DNA of 64,000 bases from Nitrosococcus wardiae (lineage in GTDB: Bacteria; Pseudomonadota; Gammaproteobacteria; Nitrosococcales; Nitrosococcaceae). Shown piece by piece: positions 36,391 through 46,538 of this stretch; position 1 is the first letter of the stretch; each line of letters begins with the position of its first letter. The position numbers and the translations under genes are program-made. The stretch lies in NCBI RefSeq assembly GCF_004421105.1, contig NZ_CP038033.1, positions 109,659 to 173,658 on the forward strand. Direction: 5' to 3'. Below the pieces are notes generated by a model. The model had not been told where the DNA came from, did no database searches, and saw only the letters and a program-made list of their open reading frames with translations.

Positions 36391-37806
36391 TCAGCCACCC
36401 TCTGGAATTTTTATGGCGACAAAAGAAGTGGTTTGTCCCCGTTGCAGAAGGAGTGGCACAGACTTCCCTGCAGGCAATTCTCCGACGAGCTCTTTGAATT
36501 GGGTAATATCCTTGACCTCCGTATTATTAATACTAAGGATAATATCGCCCCGCCGAAGCCCAGCCTCAGAGGCGGGTCCTTCTTCTACATTAGTGATTTG
36601 CACGCCAGAGGTTAAATCAAGTTGGGCACGCTCCTCCTCGCTCAGCTCAGCCACTTCAATCGCTAGTCGCTTCTCGAAAGTTTGGCCCGGTTCGCCGACG
36701 GCTTCCCGCAGTTCTTCTTCTTCCGGTAACTCGCCAATCTTAACCTTAAGCGTCTTCTGGACGCCGGCACGTAAAACCTGCACGTCAACCCTCTGACCGA
36801 TTTCGGTCCTCCCCACTAATGGTGGCAAATCTGATGATCGAGGGACTGGATTCCCATCAAAACGAGTAATGATATCGCCTGCTTGGATACCGCCCTTTGC
36901 TGCCGGGCTGCCCGCCAATACCCTGGCGACCAAAGCACCGCGGGGCCTTTTAAGTCCAAAGGACTCTGCCAATTCACGGGTAACATCTTGGATGACTACT
37001 CCGAGCCAACCCCGACTGACCTGTCCTTTCTCTTTGAGTTGTTCTACGACCTCCATAGCCACATCAATGGGTATGGCAAAGGAAACCCCCATGAATCCCC
37101 CTGTGCGGCTGTAGATCTGAGAGTTGATACCCACCACTTCTCCCGCCAAGTTAAAGAGAGGTCCGCCTGAATTTCCCGGATTAATCGCCACATCCGTTTG
37201 GATAAAGGGCACATAATTCTCACTCGGCAGACTTCTTCCCACGGCGCTAACAATGCCTGCTGTGGCCGAATGCTCAAAACCAAAGGGGGAGCCAATGGCA
37301 AGCACCCACTCGCCTACCTTAAGTTGGCTAGAGTCGCCTTGTTTCAGGGTTGGCAAACCTTTCGCTTTCACCTTTAACAGGGCCAGATCACTACGCTCAT
37401 CTCCTCCCACAACCTCAGCTTCCAATTCACTTCGGTCACTTAAGCGCACGATAATCTCATCCGCATCACGGATGACGTGATAATTCGTAATCACGTACCC
37501 ATCTGAAGAAAGAATAAACCCTGATCCTAAAGAATGGGTTTCAAAGCTCCGTGGTTCCCCTTCTCCCTCGCCAAAGAAACGGCGGAAAAAATCTTCAAAG
37601 GGGCTTCCTTCTGGAAATTGATGTAATCCGTGCGGCAAACGGGGCCCACGTTGGGTAACCTTCTGGATAGTACTAATATTGACTACCGCAGGACTACTAT
37701 TTTTCACCAATTCGGTAAAATCTGGTAGTCCCGCTGCCTGCGCGCCACTCGCAAATAGCAGCAATACGACAAGGAAAACCCATTGTTTATTCAAAAAACT
37801 CTTCAT
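36391..37806 (-). CDS. degP: Periplasmic serine protease DegP/MucD (HtrA family)
   Basis: 471 aa. A signal peptide (about 1-24, cleavage near GAQA-AG) leads to a trypsin-like domain with catalytic H110 (ITNYHVI), D140 (ERSDLALL) and S213 (NPGNSGGPLF), then two PDZ domains. It degrades or refolds damaged envelope proteins. The ATG at 37806 is preferred (GGGAGT 4 nt upstream) over a start four codons earlier. It ends the rpoE-rse group, the position of mucD in pseudomonads. A possible -10 TATAAT at 37897-37892 would give it its own promoter. Confidence 0.95.
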   Translation of the reverse strand: MKSFLNKQWVFLVVLLLFASGAQAAGLPDFTELVKNSSPAVVNISTIQKVTQRGPRLPHGLHQFPEGSPFEDFFRRFFGEGEGEPRSFETHSLGSGFILSSDGYVITNYHVIRDADEIIVRLSDRSELEAEVVGGDERSDLALLKVKAKGLPTLKQGDSSQLKVGEWVLAIGSPFGFEHSATAGIVSAVGRSLPSENYVPFIQTDVAINPGNSGGPLFNLAGEVVGINSQIYSRTGGFMGVSFAIPIDVAMEVVEQLKEKGQVSRGWLGVVIQDVTRELAESFGLKRPRGALVARVLAGSPAAKGGIQAGDIITRFDGNPVPRSSDLPPLVGRTEIGQRVDVQVLRAGVQKTLKVKIGELPEEEELREAVGEPGQTFEKRLAIEVAELSEEERAQLDLTSGVQITNVEEGPASEAGLRRGDIILSINNTEVKDITQFKELVGELPAGKSVPLLLQRGQTTSFVAIKIPEGG

Positions 37807-37932
37807 GCTAACTCCCAATATTTTCCGCGCAAAAAAGCGTATGATTTAGCGAAGGGAAAAGATGATAGAGGATTGAAATCTAGTCCCAAATATTATACGG
37901 CTGCGGTCTTTGCTTGATATTTTACCACTCAA

Positions 37933-38397
37933 TCAATGTGAATAGGGCTCGCTTTCCCGGTTGCCTTTGCTCACCGTACGCAGGACTTCAGGTTCAAAGC
38001 CGCGTTCAATCTGCATATATCGCGCCCCTAACAACCCTGCTGCCAACCCACCAAGCCCTGATAGGACCACTAGACTTTCACCCCCACCCCAATGCTGCGC
38101 TAAAGCTTCACCCACCCCGGCGCCCAGAAACATGACTAACAAAGGCACTGTGTAGAACACGAAAGGGCCTAGATAGAGGATTCTTTCAGGGATACCCACA
38201 ATCACCCTATCCCCTACTTCGGCCCCTACTGGATTGGAGGCCTTGACAACAATGGTCTTTCTAATCAAATGCTTGGCAATAAACCCCGTACCGCATCCTT
38301 GACTAACGGTACAAGCATGACAACTAGTGCGACGTTCCGCCTCCACCCAAGCATAAGTTTCGCTTTTTACTACGACACGCGCCGTTTCTTCAACCAT
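37933..38397 (-). CDS. rseC: RseC/MucC-family membrane protein
   Basis: 154 aa. Two transmembrane helices (about 78-100 and 108-128) follow an N-terminal soluble part with a Cys cluster, RTSCHACTVSQGCGTGF (C-x2-C-x5-C). Members modulate sigma-E signalling and belong to the complex that reduces SoxR. Overlaps the rseB stop by 8 nt. Confidence 0.9.
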   Translation of the reverse strand: MVEETARVVVKSETYAWVEAERRTSCHACTVSQGCGTGFIAKHLIRKTIVVKASNPVGAEVGDRVIVGIPERILYLGPFVFYTVPLLVMFLGAGVGEALAQHWGGGESLVVLSGLGGLAAGLLGARYMQIERGFEPEVLRTVSKGNRESEPYSH

Positions 38398-39451
38398 CGT
38401 CCGGATCAGAGCCTATATAGCGAATGGATTTCCCCATTCGTTCTACCGTGGTATGGGGAACCGCTCCCACCACCGTCAGGTAATGGAGCGCTTGGATAGC
38501 GCCATAGACATTAACCGCTCCCAGGTTTGAAAAACCATGCAAGTGGCCCTGTTTGATATGCATAATGCGCTCGATAAATATGGATACCGAGCTAAGTCCA
38601 TCCGAATAAACCAAATGTTCTACAGGAACTTCACCATTGGGCAGCAAATGCTTGCCGTGGGCTACGAGGGTAAATCCTGCGGGAATCCAGCCGACTTGCC
38701 ATTGGCTTTCATAATCGCCTGTATTAACACTAAGTGGCTCGCCTTCCCGCCAGGAGAATTCTCTTCCTGTCACTGCCGGTACCAACTCCGTATCAGGAAT
38801 TTCTTCAGGCAGCAAAAGCGAAGTAAACATCATCTGCTCGAGGGCGCGCTCCCCTTCCCCCACCAGTATCGTCTTCAACAACAGTCCAGTCTCTTTATCC
38901 ACCCATAGCCGGTAACCGTAACGATACTGGTCTTTGGGAACAATCACGACCTGCTGCGTTTCCCTGCCTGCAATCCGGTCTGGTTCCCCAAGGGAGAACC
39001 GATAATGCTCTCGCATAGCTTTCAGCTTAACGGGCAAGCGCCTGGAAAATTCATTGTTATTATTGTTATTATGGAAATTCTTACCCCGAGTCACTACCCT
39101 GGGATAGTGATGCTCATTCACTAATACGGCTTTGTCATCAGGGAGTATACAGGTGACTAACCCATTATTGCGGATAATCTCCCGGGGCACGCCGTTAAGA
39201 GACACTAAGCGCTCATATTCTCCCTGTTTATCCGCCTTATGGATGACGCGGACTGCCTTAAGCTGGTTATTCCGCAGGTAAACGAATACTCCTTGGTAGT
39301 TAAGGGATTCTGCCGCCCGCCCCATTCTATCAAGCAACTGTAATGCGGTATCGAATTCCTTCGCTATCGAAATGGCAGGAAGAGGTGCGGTCAAAATTGT
39401 CAGGAGAAGGGCGCAAATAAATCCTTGATGGGGCTTAACGGGAGCTTTCAT
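38390..39451 (-). CDS. rseB: Sigma-E regulatory protein RseB/MucB
   Basis: 353-aa periplasmic protein that binds the anti-sigma factor RseA and senses lipopolysaccharide intermediates. Signal peptide about 1-30 (FICALLLTILTAPLPAISIA), then the MucB/RseB lipoprotein-like fold (LNYQGVFVYLRNNQL) and a C-terminal domain. The ATG at 39451 is taken as the start, overlapping rseA by 17 nt. Oddity: a run of six Asn in KNFHNNNNNNEF, encoded by an AAT/AAC microsatellite near 39055-39075, in a loop of the first domain. Confidence 0.93.
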   Translation of the reverse strand: MKAPVKPHQGFICALLLTILTAPLPAISIAKEFDTALQLLDRMGRAAESLNYQGVFVYLRNNQLKAVRVIHKADKQGEYERLVSLNGVPREIIRNNGLVTCILPDDKAVLVNEHHYPRVVTRGKNFHNNNNNNEFSRRLPVKLKAMREHYRFSLGEPDRIAGRETQQVVIVPKDQYRYGYRLWVDKETGLLLKTILVGEGERALEQMMFTSLLLPEEIPDTELVPAVTGREFSWREGEPLSVNTGDYESQWQVGWIPAGFTLVAHGKHLLPNGEVPVEHLVYSDGLSSVSIFIERIMHIKQGHLHGFSNLGAVNVYGAIQALHYLTVVGAVPHTTVERMGKSIRYIGSDPDDG

Positions 39452-40001
39452 AGGATACGATACGTCCATAGCGAAGCATACCCGGCATATCGACATATTC
39501 AGTGTGATTAACCCAGTAGGTGCTCAGACGTTCTTCAACTTCAGGTTCGAGGGCCACGCGGCGATTATTTTCTTGAGCCGATATTGCTTCTGAAACTGGC
39601 ACAACCGGTGATGTAGTCGCAATTTGGGATTCAGGGACTAACGGCTCATTGGTCAGTGCTTGTATCCCTAATACGGCGATTGCGCTGAGTGACGCAGCAA
39701 GAGCGAGGCCTGCCCCGTACCGCCATTTCAAACGTAATTGCCGAGAAACATCGGCCCCACGGTGCTGTTCTACCAATAAATGAGGTTCATTTTCCAAAGC
39801 CCGAGAGACTTGCCCTGCTAAATCATATAACGACGCTTTAGGCAGGTGACCTTGCAAGGAGTCCCGGATCAAGTGATAATTTTCCCAACGTCTGCGCACC
39901 TCTTCTTTAGCCTTGAAAGCCTGGAGTACAGATTTTATTTCTTCAGGTGAAAGCTCCCCATCCATCAAGGCCGATAGTTGTTCATCAATTTCATCATTCA
40001 T
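39435..40001 (-). CDS. rseA: Anti-sigma-E factor RseA/MucA
   Basis: 188 aa. The cytoplasmic N-terminal domain (DEQLSALMDGELS, RWENYHLIRDSLQG) binds and inhibits sigma-E; one transmembrane helix (about 96-116, GAGLALAASLSAIAVLGIQAL) precedes a periplasmic part for RseB and for site-1 cleavage. The ATG at 40001 matches the family N-terminus; an in-frame start at 40016 is possible. It lies 56 bp after rpoE. Confidence 0.93.
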   Translation of the reverse strand: MNDEIDEQLSALMDGELSPEEIKSVLQAFKAKEEVRRRWENYHLIRDSLQGHLPKASLYDLAGQVSRALENEPHLLVEQHRGADVSRQLRLKWRYGAGLALAASLSAIAVLGIQALTNEPLVPESQIATTSPVVPVSEAISAQENNRRVALEPEVEERLSTYWVNHTEYVDMPGMLRYGRIVSYESSR

Positions 40002-40057
40002 CACAGTTCCAACCATCCATAATCCGTTGATATTAAGACCTAAACAACGTCGAGTCG

Positions 40058-40648
40058 TTAATAGGTGGTGAGATTAGTTAAAAGAGGTTTGATCTTTTCG
40101 TCGATGGCCTCTCGGGCTCGAAAAATACGCGAGCGCACCGTGCCGATAGGACAATCCATGGCTTCAGCAATTTCCGCATAGCTCATGCCTTCGAATTCGC
40201 GCAAGGTAATTGCCATCCGTAACTCATCTGGTAATTCCTCGATGGTGTCATTGACCGTCTTTTCGATTTCGTCACGTAGCAACAGATGTTCGGGTGTGGC
40301 ATACTCTTTTAGTACCGTTTCTGCGGCATACTGTTCCGCATCTTTTGCATCTATGTCGTTCTCGGGTGGCCGACGATTTTGAGCCACCAAGTAATTTTTG
40401 GACGTATTAATAGCAATGCGATACAACCAAGTATAAAACGCACTTTCCCCCCGGAATCGGGGTAAAGCGCGGTAAGCCTTGATAAAGGCTTCTTGTGCCA
40501 CATCTAGAGCCTCTCCAGGATCGTGGATGTAGCGGGAAACAAGCCTTAGAATTTTCCGCTGGTACTTAAGAACCAGCATATCAAATGCTTTTTTGTCCCC
40601 GCGCTGAACGCGTTGCACCAATTCACGATCAACTTGCTTGTCACTCAT
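40058..40648 (-). CDS. rpoE: RNA polymerase sigma factor RpoE (AlgU)
   Basis: 196-aa ECF sigma factor for envelope stress. Region 2 (DMLVLKYQRKILRLVSRYIHD, EAFIKAYRALPRFRG) and region 4 (LPDELRMAITLREFEGMSY, GTVRSRIFRAREAI) are complete. The ATG at 40648 restores the canonical MSDKQVDREL-type start. Head of rpoE-rseA-rseB-rseC-degP. A sigma-E-like promoter about 50 bp upstream indicates autoregulation. Confidence 0.96.
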   Translation of the reverse strand: MSDKQVDRELVQRVQRGDKKAFDMLVLKYQRKILRLVSRYIHDPGEALDVAQEAFIKAYRALPRFRGESAFYTWLYRIAINTSKNYLVAQNRRPPENDIDAKDAEQYAAETVLKEYATPEHLLLRDEIEKTVNDTIEELPDELRMAITLREFEGMSYAEIAEAMDCPIGTVRSRIFRAREAIDEKIKPLLTNLTTY

Positions 40649-40694
40649 TCCGGTTTGCCTATCCCACCGGAAAGCGACTCGGCCTGTCAACATC

Positions 40695-40721
40695 ATAGAC
40701 AGTTACATTATTGAGTAGTTC
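40695..40721 (-). promoter_or_regulatory. Candidate sigma-E autoregulated promoter of rpoE
   Basis: On the minus strand GAACTA (40721-40716) and TCTAT (40699-40695) are separated by exactly 16 nt. This fits the sigma-E consensus GAACTT-N16-TCTRA at most positions and resembles the known autoregulatory rpoE promoter. Transcription would start near 40688, about 40 nt before the rpoE ATG. Confidence 0.65.
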
Positions 40722-40832
40722 GTATCCCATAAATTCGCCGATTAAATATTAACTAGTTTATTATTCTGACCTGTTTTCTATCTACGTACCAGAGAATAGT
40801 CCAAAAACTTGTCGAGGAGTACCTCTAACCTC

Positions 40833-42470
40833 ATGATTCATAATTATGACGTGCTGATCATCGGCAGCGGTGCTGCTGGCTTAACGCTAGCCTTGCATCT
40901 AGCCCCTCAAACCCGAGTAGCTATCCTGTCTAAACGTACCCTGGAGGAAGGGGCTAGCCTTTATGCTCAAGGCGGTATTTCCGTTGCTCTCGACAAAAAT
41001 GATTCTACAGAATCCCATATTGAGGATACCTTACGGGTGGGAGCCGACCTATGTCATCAAGCGGCGGTCCGCTTTACGGTCGAACAGGCTCGCGAAGCCA
41101 TTAGTTGGTTGATTGAACAAGGGATTGCCTTTACCCGGGAAAGGAACGGGGGCCCTGGTTATCACCTTACCCGAGAAGGTGGCCATAGCCACCGCCGGGT
41201 CATTCATGCGGCAGATGCCACGGGCCGGGTTGTAGAGAACAAACTGGTCCAGCTAGCTAAAATGGGATCCAATATTAAAATATTGGAAAATCATGTCGCC
41301 ATTGACCTCATTACCAGTCATAAATTAGGGCGGGATGGCAATCAATGCTTGGGGGCCTATGTCCTCAACCGGACCCAGAACCGGGTAGATACCTTTAGCG
41401 CCCGTTGTGTCGTTCTCGCCACTGGCGGCGCCGGTAAAGTTTATCTTTATACCAGCAATCCGGATGTTTGCACTGGAGATGGGATTGCAATGGGTTGGCG
41501 TGCCGGATGCCGGGTGGCCAATATGGAATTTATTCAATTCCACCCCACTTGCCTCTACCATCCCCAAGCCAAGTCTTTCCTGATCACAGAAGCACTGCGG
41601 GGAGAAGGGGGGCGGTTACTTCTGCCCAATGGCAGCCCTTTTATGCACCGCTTCGACCAACGTGGTGAATTGGCCCCCCGTGACATTGTGGCTCGAACCA
41701 TTGACCACGAAATGAAACGCTTGGGAATTGACTGTCTCTATCTGGACATTAGTCATAAATCAGCCAAGTTTATCCGCCAGCATTTTCCTAATGTCTATGC
41801 CCATTGTTTAAAGTTTGGCATCGATATCACCCAAGAACCCATCCCCGTGGTTCCCGCTGCCCATTATACTTGTGGCGGCGTCATCACCGATCTTCGGGGG
41901 AAAACTGATCTTGAAAACCTCTATGCCATTGGTGAAACAGCCCATACCGGGCTCCATGGCGCCAACCGCATGGCCAGCAATTCACTGCTAGAGTGCCTGG
42001 TATTTGCTCGTGCAGCTGCTCAGGATATTAATGCTCGTCTTGGGGAAATTTCACTATCCGAATCTCTGCCTCCTTGGGATGAAAGCCAGGTGACTGACTC
42101 TGAAGAAGAGATTGTGGTTGCCCACAACTGGGATGAGCTACGGCGTTTTATGTGGGATTATGTGGGAATTGTGCGGACAGTAAAGCGCTTACAGCGGGCC
42201 AAACGCCGTGTTGATTTATTACTCCAGGAGATCGCTGAATATTATGGAAACTTCCGGATTACCAATGATCTTATTGAACTACGTAACCTAGTAATTGTGG
42301 CCGATCTCATTATCCGTTCAGCCTTAGAACGCAAGGAAAGCCGGGGATTGCATTATCTCTTAGATTACCCGCAAAAAAGCCCTTTGGCCCAAAATACCGT
42401 ATTAACCCCTTTAGGGCATCAACCTACTCACTTTCCCCGTCCCTATTCCACCAAAATCCCTCATGAATGA
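40833..42470 (+). CDS. nadB: L-aspartate oxidase
   Basis: 545-aa flavoprotein that oxidises aspartate to iminoaspartate, first step of NAD synthesis. FAD-binding [16 protein letters not shown], the [12 protein letters not shown] and [17 protein letters not shown] segments, and the C-terminal helical region [17 protein letters not shown] (which distinguishes it from SdhA by the loss of the HTVAAQGG His) identify it. The ATG at 40833 follows GAGGAG at 40814-40819. Divergent from rpoE, as in Escherichia and Pseudomonas. Confidence 0.95.
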   Translation: MIHNYDVLIIGSGAAGLTLALHLAPQTRVAILSKRTLEEGASLYAQGGISVALDKNDSTESHIEDTLRVGADLCHQAAVRFTVEQAREAISWLIEQGIAFTRERNGGPGYHLTREGGHSHRRVIHAADATGRVVENKLVQLAKMGSNIKILENHVAIDLITSHKLGRDGNQCLGAYVLNRTQNRVDTFSARCVVLATGGAGKVYLYTSNPDVCTGDGIAMGWRAGCRVANMEFIQFHPTCLYHPQAKSFLITEALRGEGGRLLLPNGSPFMHRFDQRGELAPRDIVARTIDHEMKRLGIDCLYLDISHKSAKFIRQHFPNVYAHCLKFGIDITQEPIPVVPAAHYTCGGVITDLRGKTDLENLYAIGETAHTGLHGANRMASNSLLECLVFARAAAQDINARLGEISLSESLPPWDESQVTDSEEEIVVAHNWDELRRFMWDYVGIVRTVKRLQRAKRRVDLLLQEIAEYYGNFRITNDLIELRNLVIVADLIIRSALERKESRGLHYLLDYPQKSPLAQNTVLTPLGHQPTHFPRPYSTKIPHE

Positions 42471-42488
42471 CCCCAATAGGCACTATGC

Positions 42489-42932
42489 CTAAGTCCGAGT
42501 TATCCGCAAACGCACCCGCAACCGCCGCAAGGCTTCCGGATTAACGCTATCCGGCAACAGCACAATGCCTGCCCGTCGCCACCAGGGGCCAAGCACAAAA
42601 TTTAACACTACGAGACGGGGTCCCACCAAGCCGCCAGAAAGCAATTTACCTATCTGTTCCCTGCCATTGCGCTGACGCAAACGCCAAACATTATGGCCAT
42701 CCCAGGAAATCTGGACAATTGCCCTGGGGCTTAAAAGCAAAGCCTGGCTTCGTAAACTTAGGTAAAAACTGACAAGAATGGCAATACTTAAGAGCGCTTT
42801 CAATCCCCACCAAAGCGCCAACCCAGGAAGAAGCGCCAGAACCCCGCCGTGGACAGCAACAAGGTAGACGGCCAAAACACGGGAGGGATAACGGTTAAGG
42901 TAAAGGGGTGTCGCGTATTTTAGCGATGACAT
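42489..42932 (-). CDS. ygfX: YgfX (CptA)-like inner-membrane protein
   Basis: 147 aa. Two close hydrophobic segments (about 18-37 and 42-62) are followed by a soluble C-terminal half with WRLRQRNGRE and VVLNFVLGPWWRRAGIVLLPDSV, typical of YgfX. In E. coli it is called CptA, a toxin-like protein acting on cytoskeletal proteins and paired with SdhE; that role is disputed. Overlaps the sdhE 3' end by 38 nt. Confidence 0.82.
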   Translation of the reverse strand: MSSLKYATPLYLNRYPSRVLAVYLVAVHGGVLALLPGLALWWGLKALLSIAILVSFYLSLRSQALLLSPRAIVQISWDGHNVWRLRQRNGREQIGKLLSGGLVGPRLVVLNFVLGPWWRRAGIVLLPDSVNPEALRRLRVRLRITRT

Positions 42933-43143
42933 TGGCAGTTATGGGATCAGGATGAGAGTCCTCGCCCAAACAATACTGCCATAACTGGGGATCGGAATGG
43001 AACAAAAGCGTCTCAAATGCCTGCTTTTCTTCATCGGAAATAGCATGATAGGAAGTTTCAAGAAAAGTCCCTAGCAGCAAGTCTAATTCCAGTAACCCGC
43101 GCCGACAGCGCCACCGCAGACGACAGAGGGGATCCTTTGACAT
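42895..43143 (-). CDS. sdhE: FAD assembly factor SdhE (YgfY/CptB)
   Basis: 82 aa. The RGxxE motif needed for flavinylation of SdhA is present in RRGLLELDLLL, and the rest (FETLLFHSDPQLWQYCLGE) matches the five-helix SdhE fold. It follows sdhB by 12 bp at the end of the succinate dehydrogenase operon, in line with a role in attaching FAD to the SdhA of the same operon. Confidence 0.92.
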   Translation of the reverse strand: MSKDPLCRLRWRCRRGLLELDLLLGTFLETSYHAISDEEKQAFETLLFHSDPQLWQYCLGEDSHPDPITANVIAKIRDTPLP

Positions 43144-43155
43144 AGTCTATAGTGC

Positions 43156-43851
43156 TCAAATGGAGTCCTTCATCATCCGATGTTTAATAACGCTGATAGC
43201 TTCTGCAGGATTAAGGTTCTTTGGGCAAACGTCAGCGCAATTCATAATAGTATGGCAACGAAATAGTTTATAGGCATCATTCAATTCTGATAAACGCTCT
43301 TCGGTGGCCTGATCCCGGTTATCCACCACAAAGCGGCAGGCCCATAGCAAAGCGGCAGGCCCCCGGAATTTTTCCGGGTTCCACCACCAGGAAGGGCAGG
43401 CGGTAGAACAACAGGCGCAAAGGATGCATTCATAGAGACCATCCAATTGCTTTCGCTCTTCAGGGGATTGCAGGAATTCAACTTCCGGCACTGGATCTTC
43501 TCGTATCATCCAAGGCTTCACTGCCCGATACTGTTGGTAAAATTGGCTCAGATCCACAACTAGATCGCGAATCACGGGTCTACCGGGTAAGGGGCGCAAG
43601 ACTATAGGCTCTTTGAGACTAGCCAAAGGGGTAATGCAGGCTAAACCATTGCGACCATTAATGTTCATCCCATCGGAGCCGCAAACTCCCTCCCCACAGG
43701 AACGGCGGAAAGTAAGGCTTTCATCCTGCACCCGGATCTTCTCTAAGGCATCCAATAGCATCATATCCGGCGGAGTCTCACTCAGCGCGTAATCTTTCAT
43801 GTAAGGCTTAGTATCGGTTTCCGGATTGTAGCGATAAATGCGAAAGCGCAC
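43156..43851 (-). CDS. sdhB: Succinate dehydrogenase iron-sulfur subunit
   Basis: 231-aa electron-transfer subunit of complex II. The [2Fe-2S] ligands are in RSCGEGVCGSDGMNING, and the [4Fe-4S] and [3Fe-4S] ligands in CILCACCSTACPSWWW and CHTIMNCADVCPKNLNP. The start is GTG at 43851. Lies between sdhA and sdhE. Confidence 0.97.
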   Translation of the reverse strand: MRFRIYRYNPETDTKPYMKDYALSETPPDMMLLDALEKIRVQDESLTFRRSCGEGVCGSDGMNINGRNGLACITPLASLKEPIVLRPLPGRPVIRDLVVDLSQFYQQYRAVKPWMIREDPVPEVEFLQSPEERKQLDGLYECILCACCSTACPSWWWNPEKFRGPAALLWACRFVVDNRDQATEERLSELNDAYKLFRCHTIMNCADVCPKNLNPAEAISVIKHRMMKDSI

Positions 43852-43874
43852 GATGTTTCACCCTATCCTCACAG

Positions 43875-45638
43875 TTAATAAACTCTTTCCTTTGGAGGGA
43901 ACGTTTCCACGGTCAAAGGCTTCAGCCGTACCGGCTTATATTCAATTTGTTCTTGTTCCTGAAAATACAAGGAATGTTTAAGCCAGCGGGCATCGTCCCG
44001 CTCCGGATAATCCACCCGATAGTGGGCACCTCGGCTTTCTTGCCGCGCCAAGGCACAATGTACGACCGCCTGAGCGAGATCCACTAAATTTTCCAGTTCT
44101 AATGCGTCAAGTCGGGCAGTATTGAAAATTTTGCTCTGGTCTTTCAGGCGCACATGCTGTAGACGCTCCGCAATCTCCTTTACCTTACTCACTCCCTCTT
44201 TAAGCACTTCTTCATTACGGAATACACCGCAGTTCTGTTCCATGACCTTTTGCAATTCGGCGCGTAATCCATCCACACTTTCTCCATCACCAGAGCGCTC
44301 CCAACGAACGAGGCGTTCTAATGCCTGTTCCACACTTTCATGCGCTAACGCCCGGTGATAGCGGTGTCCCTGAAGGTACTCAATAATATGATTGCCAGCG
44401 GCCCGTCCGAACACCACAATGTCCAGCAATGAATTCCCCCCTAGGCGGTTAGCACCATGGACGGAAACACAGGCGCATTCTCCCACCGCATATAATCCAG
44501 GAATGGCCTCCTCGGCACCTTCATTATAGGGAGCCACCACTTGCCCAAAACGATTAGTCGGAATCCCTCCCATCACGTAATGACAGGTAGGATAGACGGG
44601 TATAGGTTGGTCAATGGGGTCGATGTGCAGAAAAGTCAAAACGGTCTGCCGGATGCCCGGTAGACGCTCCTTAATGACCTTCTCCCCCAGATGATCCAAC
44701 TTGAGCAAGACATAATCGCCATGGGAACCACAACCGCGCCCTTCCTTCACTTCGGTATAAATAGCTCGGCTGACCACATCACGGCTAGCCAGATCCTTAA
44801 CGTGGGGGGCATAACGCTCCATGAACCGTTCCCCTTCACGATTAATCAGATAGCCCCCTTCCCCTCGTACCCCTTCGGTGATCAGCATGCCCTTGCCCGC
44901 GATACCGGTAGGGTGAAATTGGACAAACTCCATATCCTGGAGAGGAATTCCGGCGCGAGAAGCCATGGCCATGCCATCGCCGGTATTGATCCGGGCATTC
45001 GTATGGGTGCGGAAAAGTTGCCCTGCCCCCCCGGTAGCCAGCAAAGTACATTTGGCTTCGATAACCCAAGGCTGACCCGTCTCAATCTCGAGTACCACCG
45101 CACCTAAGATATAACCCTTGGCATCCTTAATCAGATCCAAGGCAAAAAATTCATCGAAAAAATGGGTTTTGGCCCGAATATTTTGTTGATAGAGGCTATG
45201 AAGGATGGCATGACCAGTACGGTCAGCCGCAGCACAGGTCCGTGCTGCTTGCTCGCCACCGAAATTTTGGCTTTGACCTCCAAAAGCCCGCTGATAGATT
45301 TTTCCATTCTCCAAACGGGAAAAGGGGACCCCGGCATGTTCCAAGTCAATCACCAAATGAGCAGCTGCCCGGCACATATACTCAATGGCGTCCTGATCCC
45401 CTAAGTAATCGCTTCCCTTTACCGTATCGTACATATGCCATAGCCAATTGTCAGGCAGCACATTGGCAAGCGCAGCGTTCATTCCTCCTTGGGCAGCAAC
45501 AGTATGGGAACGAGTAGGAAACACCTTCGAGACCACGGCCACATTCGCTTCCGCTTGGGCTAACTGTAGAGCCGCCCGAAGTCCTCCTCCACCAGCCCCA
45601 ATAACCAACACATCAAACCGTCGTCGAGGCAAATTCAT
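43875..45638 (-). CDS. sdhA: Succinate dehydrogenase flavoprotein subunit
   Basis: 587-aa catalytic subunit of complex II, oxidising succinate to fumarate in the citric acid cycle. FAD-binding [16 protein letters not shown], the flavin-linking His in [15 protein letters not shown], and active-site segments QFHPTGI and RGEGGYL are present; the C-terminus has [18 protein letters not shown]. The start overlaps the sdhD stop by 4 nt. Confidence 0.97.
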   Translation of the reverse strand: MNLPRRRFDVLVIGAGGGGLRAALQLAQAEANVAVVSKVFPTRSHTVAAQGGMNAALANVLPDNWLWHMYDTVKGSDYLGDQDAIEYMCRAAAHLVIDLEHAGVPFSRLENGKIYQRAFGGQSQNFGGEQAARTCAAADRTGHAILHSLYQQNIRAKTHFFDEFFALDLIKDAKGYILGAVVLEIETGQPWVIEAKCTLLATGGAGQLFRTHTNARINTGDGMAMASRAGIPLQDMEFVQFHPTGIAGKGMLITEGVRGEGGYLINREGERFMERYAPHVKDLASRDVVSRAIYTEVKEGRGCGSHGDYVLLKLDHLGEKVIKERLPGIRQTVLTFLHIDPIDQPIPVYPTCHYVMGGIPTNRFGQVVAPYNEGAEEAIPGLYAVGECACVSVHGANRLGGNSLLDIVVFGRAAGNHIIEYLQGHRYHRALAHESVEQALERLVRWERSGDGESVDGLRAELQKVMEQNCGVFRNEEVLKEGVSKVKEIAERLQHVRLKDQSKIFNTARLDALELENLVDLAQAVVHCALARQESRGAHYRVDYPERDDARWLKHSLYFQEQEQIEYKPVRLKPLTVETFPPKERVY

Positions 45639-45964
45639 CTCAACAGTATCCTGACAACCCAGAATGCAATCCCACTATACCCTATCACAACCAAAGAATG
45701 AGCAAATAAGCGCAGCGGCGTAGAGTGCACATAATCCAAAATCACATCCCGTAACCCTACCCAAGCATGTAGCAATAAGGCACCAAAAAAAAGGGCAGCC
45801 ACAATGCTTACCCACGGATCATCCACCCACTGGCTCCAGTCCTCGTAGGATTCAAAGGGATCCTGCACTAAGCGAATAAAAAAAAGTAACAACACCACCA
45901 GCATAATTACAGCCGTCACCCGCTGGACCAACCAAGCGCGCAAGCCGGTCATTACCCCCTTCAC
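45635..45964 (-). CDS. sdhD: Succinate dehydrogenase membrane anchor subunit D
   Basis: 109 aa with three transmembrane helices; the conserved helix II carries [14 protein letters not shown], with the heme-ligand His and the quinone-site Asp/Tyr. The GTG at 45964 is chosen: AGGAG lies 7 nt upstream and it overlaps the sdhC stop as GTGA. An in-frame ATG at 45952 preceded by a G-rich stretch is the alternative. Confidence 0.93.
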   Translation of the reverse strand: MKGVMTGLRAWLVQRVTAVIMLVVLLLFFIRLVQDPFESYEDWSQWVDDPWVSIVAALFFGALLLHAWVGLRDVILDYVHSTPLRLFAHSLVVIGYSGIAFWVVRILLR

Positions 45965-46338
45965 CACAGTACTCCTACAATAAACAACGTTACGACGAGT
46001 GCTGAGACATTCGCGATGCGTGCACTCCAGCTCGGCCGGTAATCCTTCACGCCCACATGGATATCGAATAACAGAAAGCGAATTCCCGCGAAAATGTGGT
46101 GAAGCAGCGCCCAAAGCGCCACCACACCAAGCAGTTTTACCCCGAGGTTATTAAAAAAGCCGATAACCTGGGCAAAACCCTCAGAATCCTGCAAGGAGAG
46201 ATCCAGCAAATAAACTAAAACCGGTACCAGAAGTGAAAGAATGACCCCTGAAATGCGATGCAGGGCCGAGACAATTGCATTGGCCGGAAAGCGGATCAAA
46301 GCTAAATTAAGAAAAGTCGGGCGATGATGATTAGCCAT
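45961..46338 (-). CDS. sdhC: Succinate dehydrogenase cytochrome b556 subunit C
   Basis: 125 aa with three transmembrane helices. RPTFLNLALIRFPANAIVSALHRISGV holds the family signature (RP-hyd-SPH-like, HRISG) and LLHHIFAGIRFLLFD the heme-b His. The ATG at 46338 lies three codons inside a GTG-initiated frame; GAGTGGA upstream favours the ATG. First gene of sdhC-D-A-B-sdhE-ygfX. Confidence 0.94.
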   Translation of the reverse strand: MANHHRPTFLNLALIRFPANAIVSALHRISGVILSLLVPVLVYLLDLSLQDSEGFAQVIGFFNNLGVKLLGVVALWALLHHIFAGIRFLLFDIHVGVKDYRPSWSARIANVSALVVTLFIVGVLW

Positions 46339-46538
46339 CGGTTCCACTCAAGCTGATAAGTCTGCGTGCTCCATCCATGCCGTTATCCTACCCCATACCT
46401 TCTTCCCTCATTGGCATCTATGTTTCAATGAAGTCTTTAGCTGCACACTAGTGATGTTCGCAAATTAAAATGATGTTAGGCAAGTCATTCATAATTCTAG
46501 CCTAGATATTCCACCCAGATAAGGAGAAAACCAGACGA

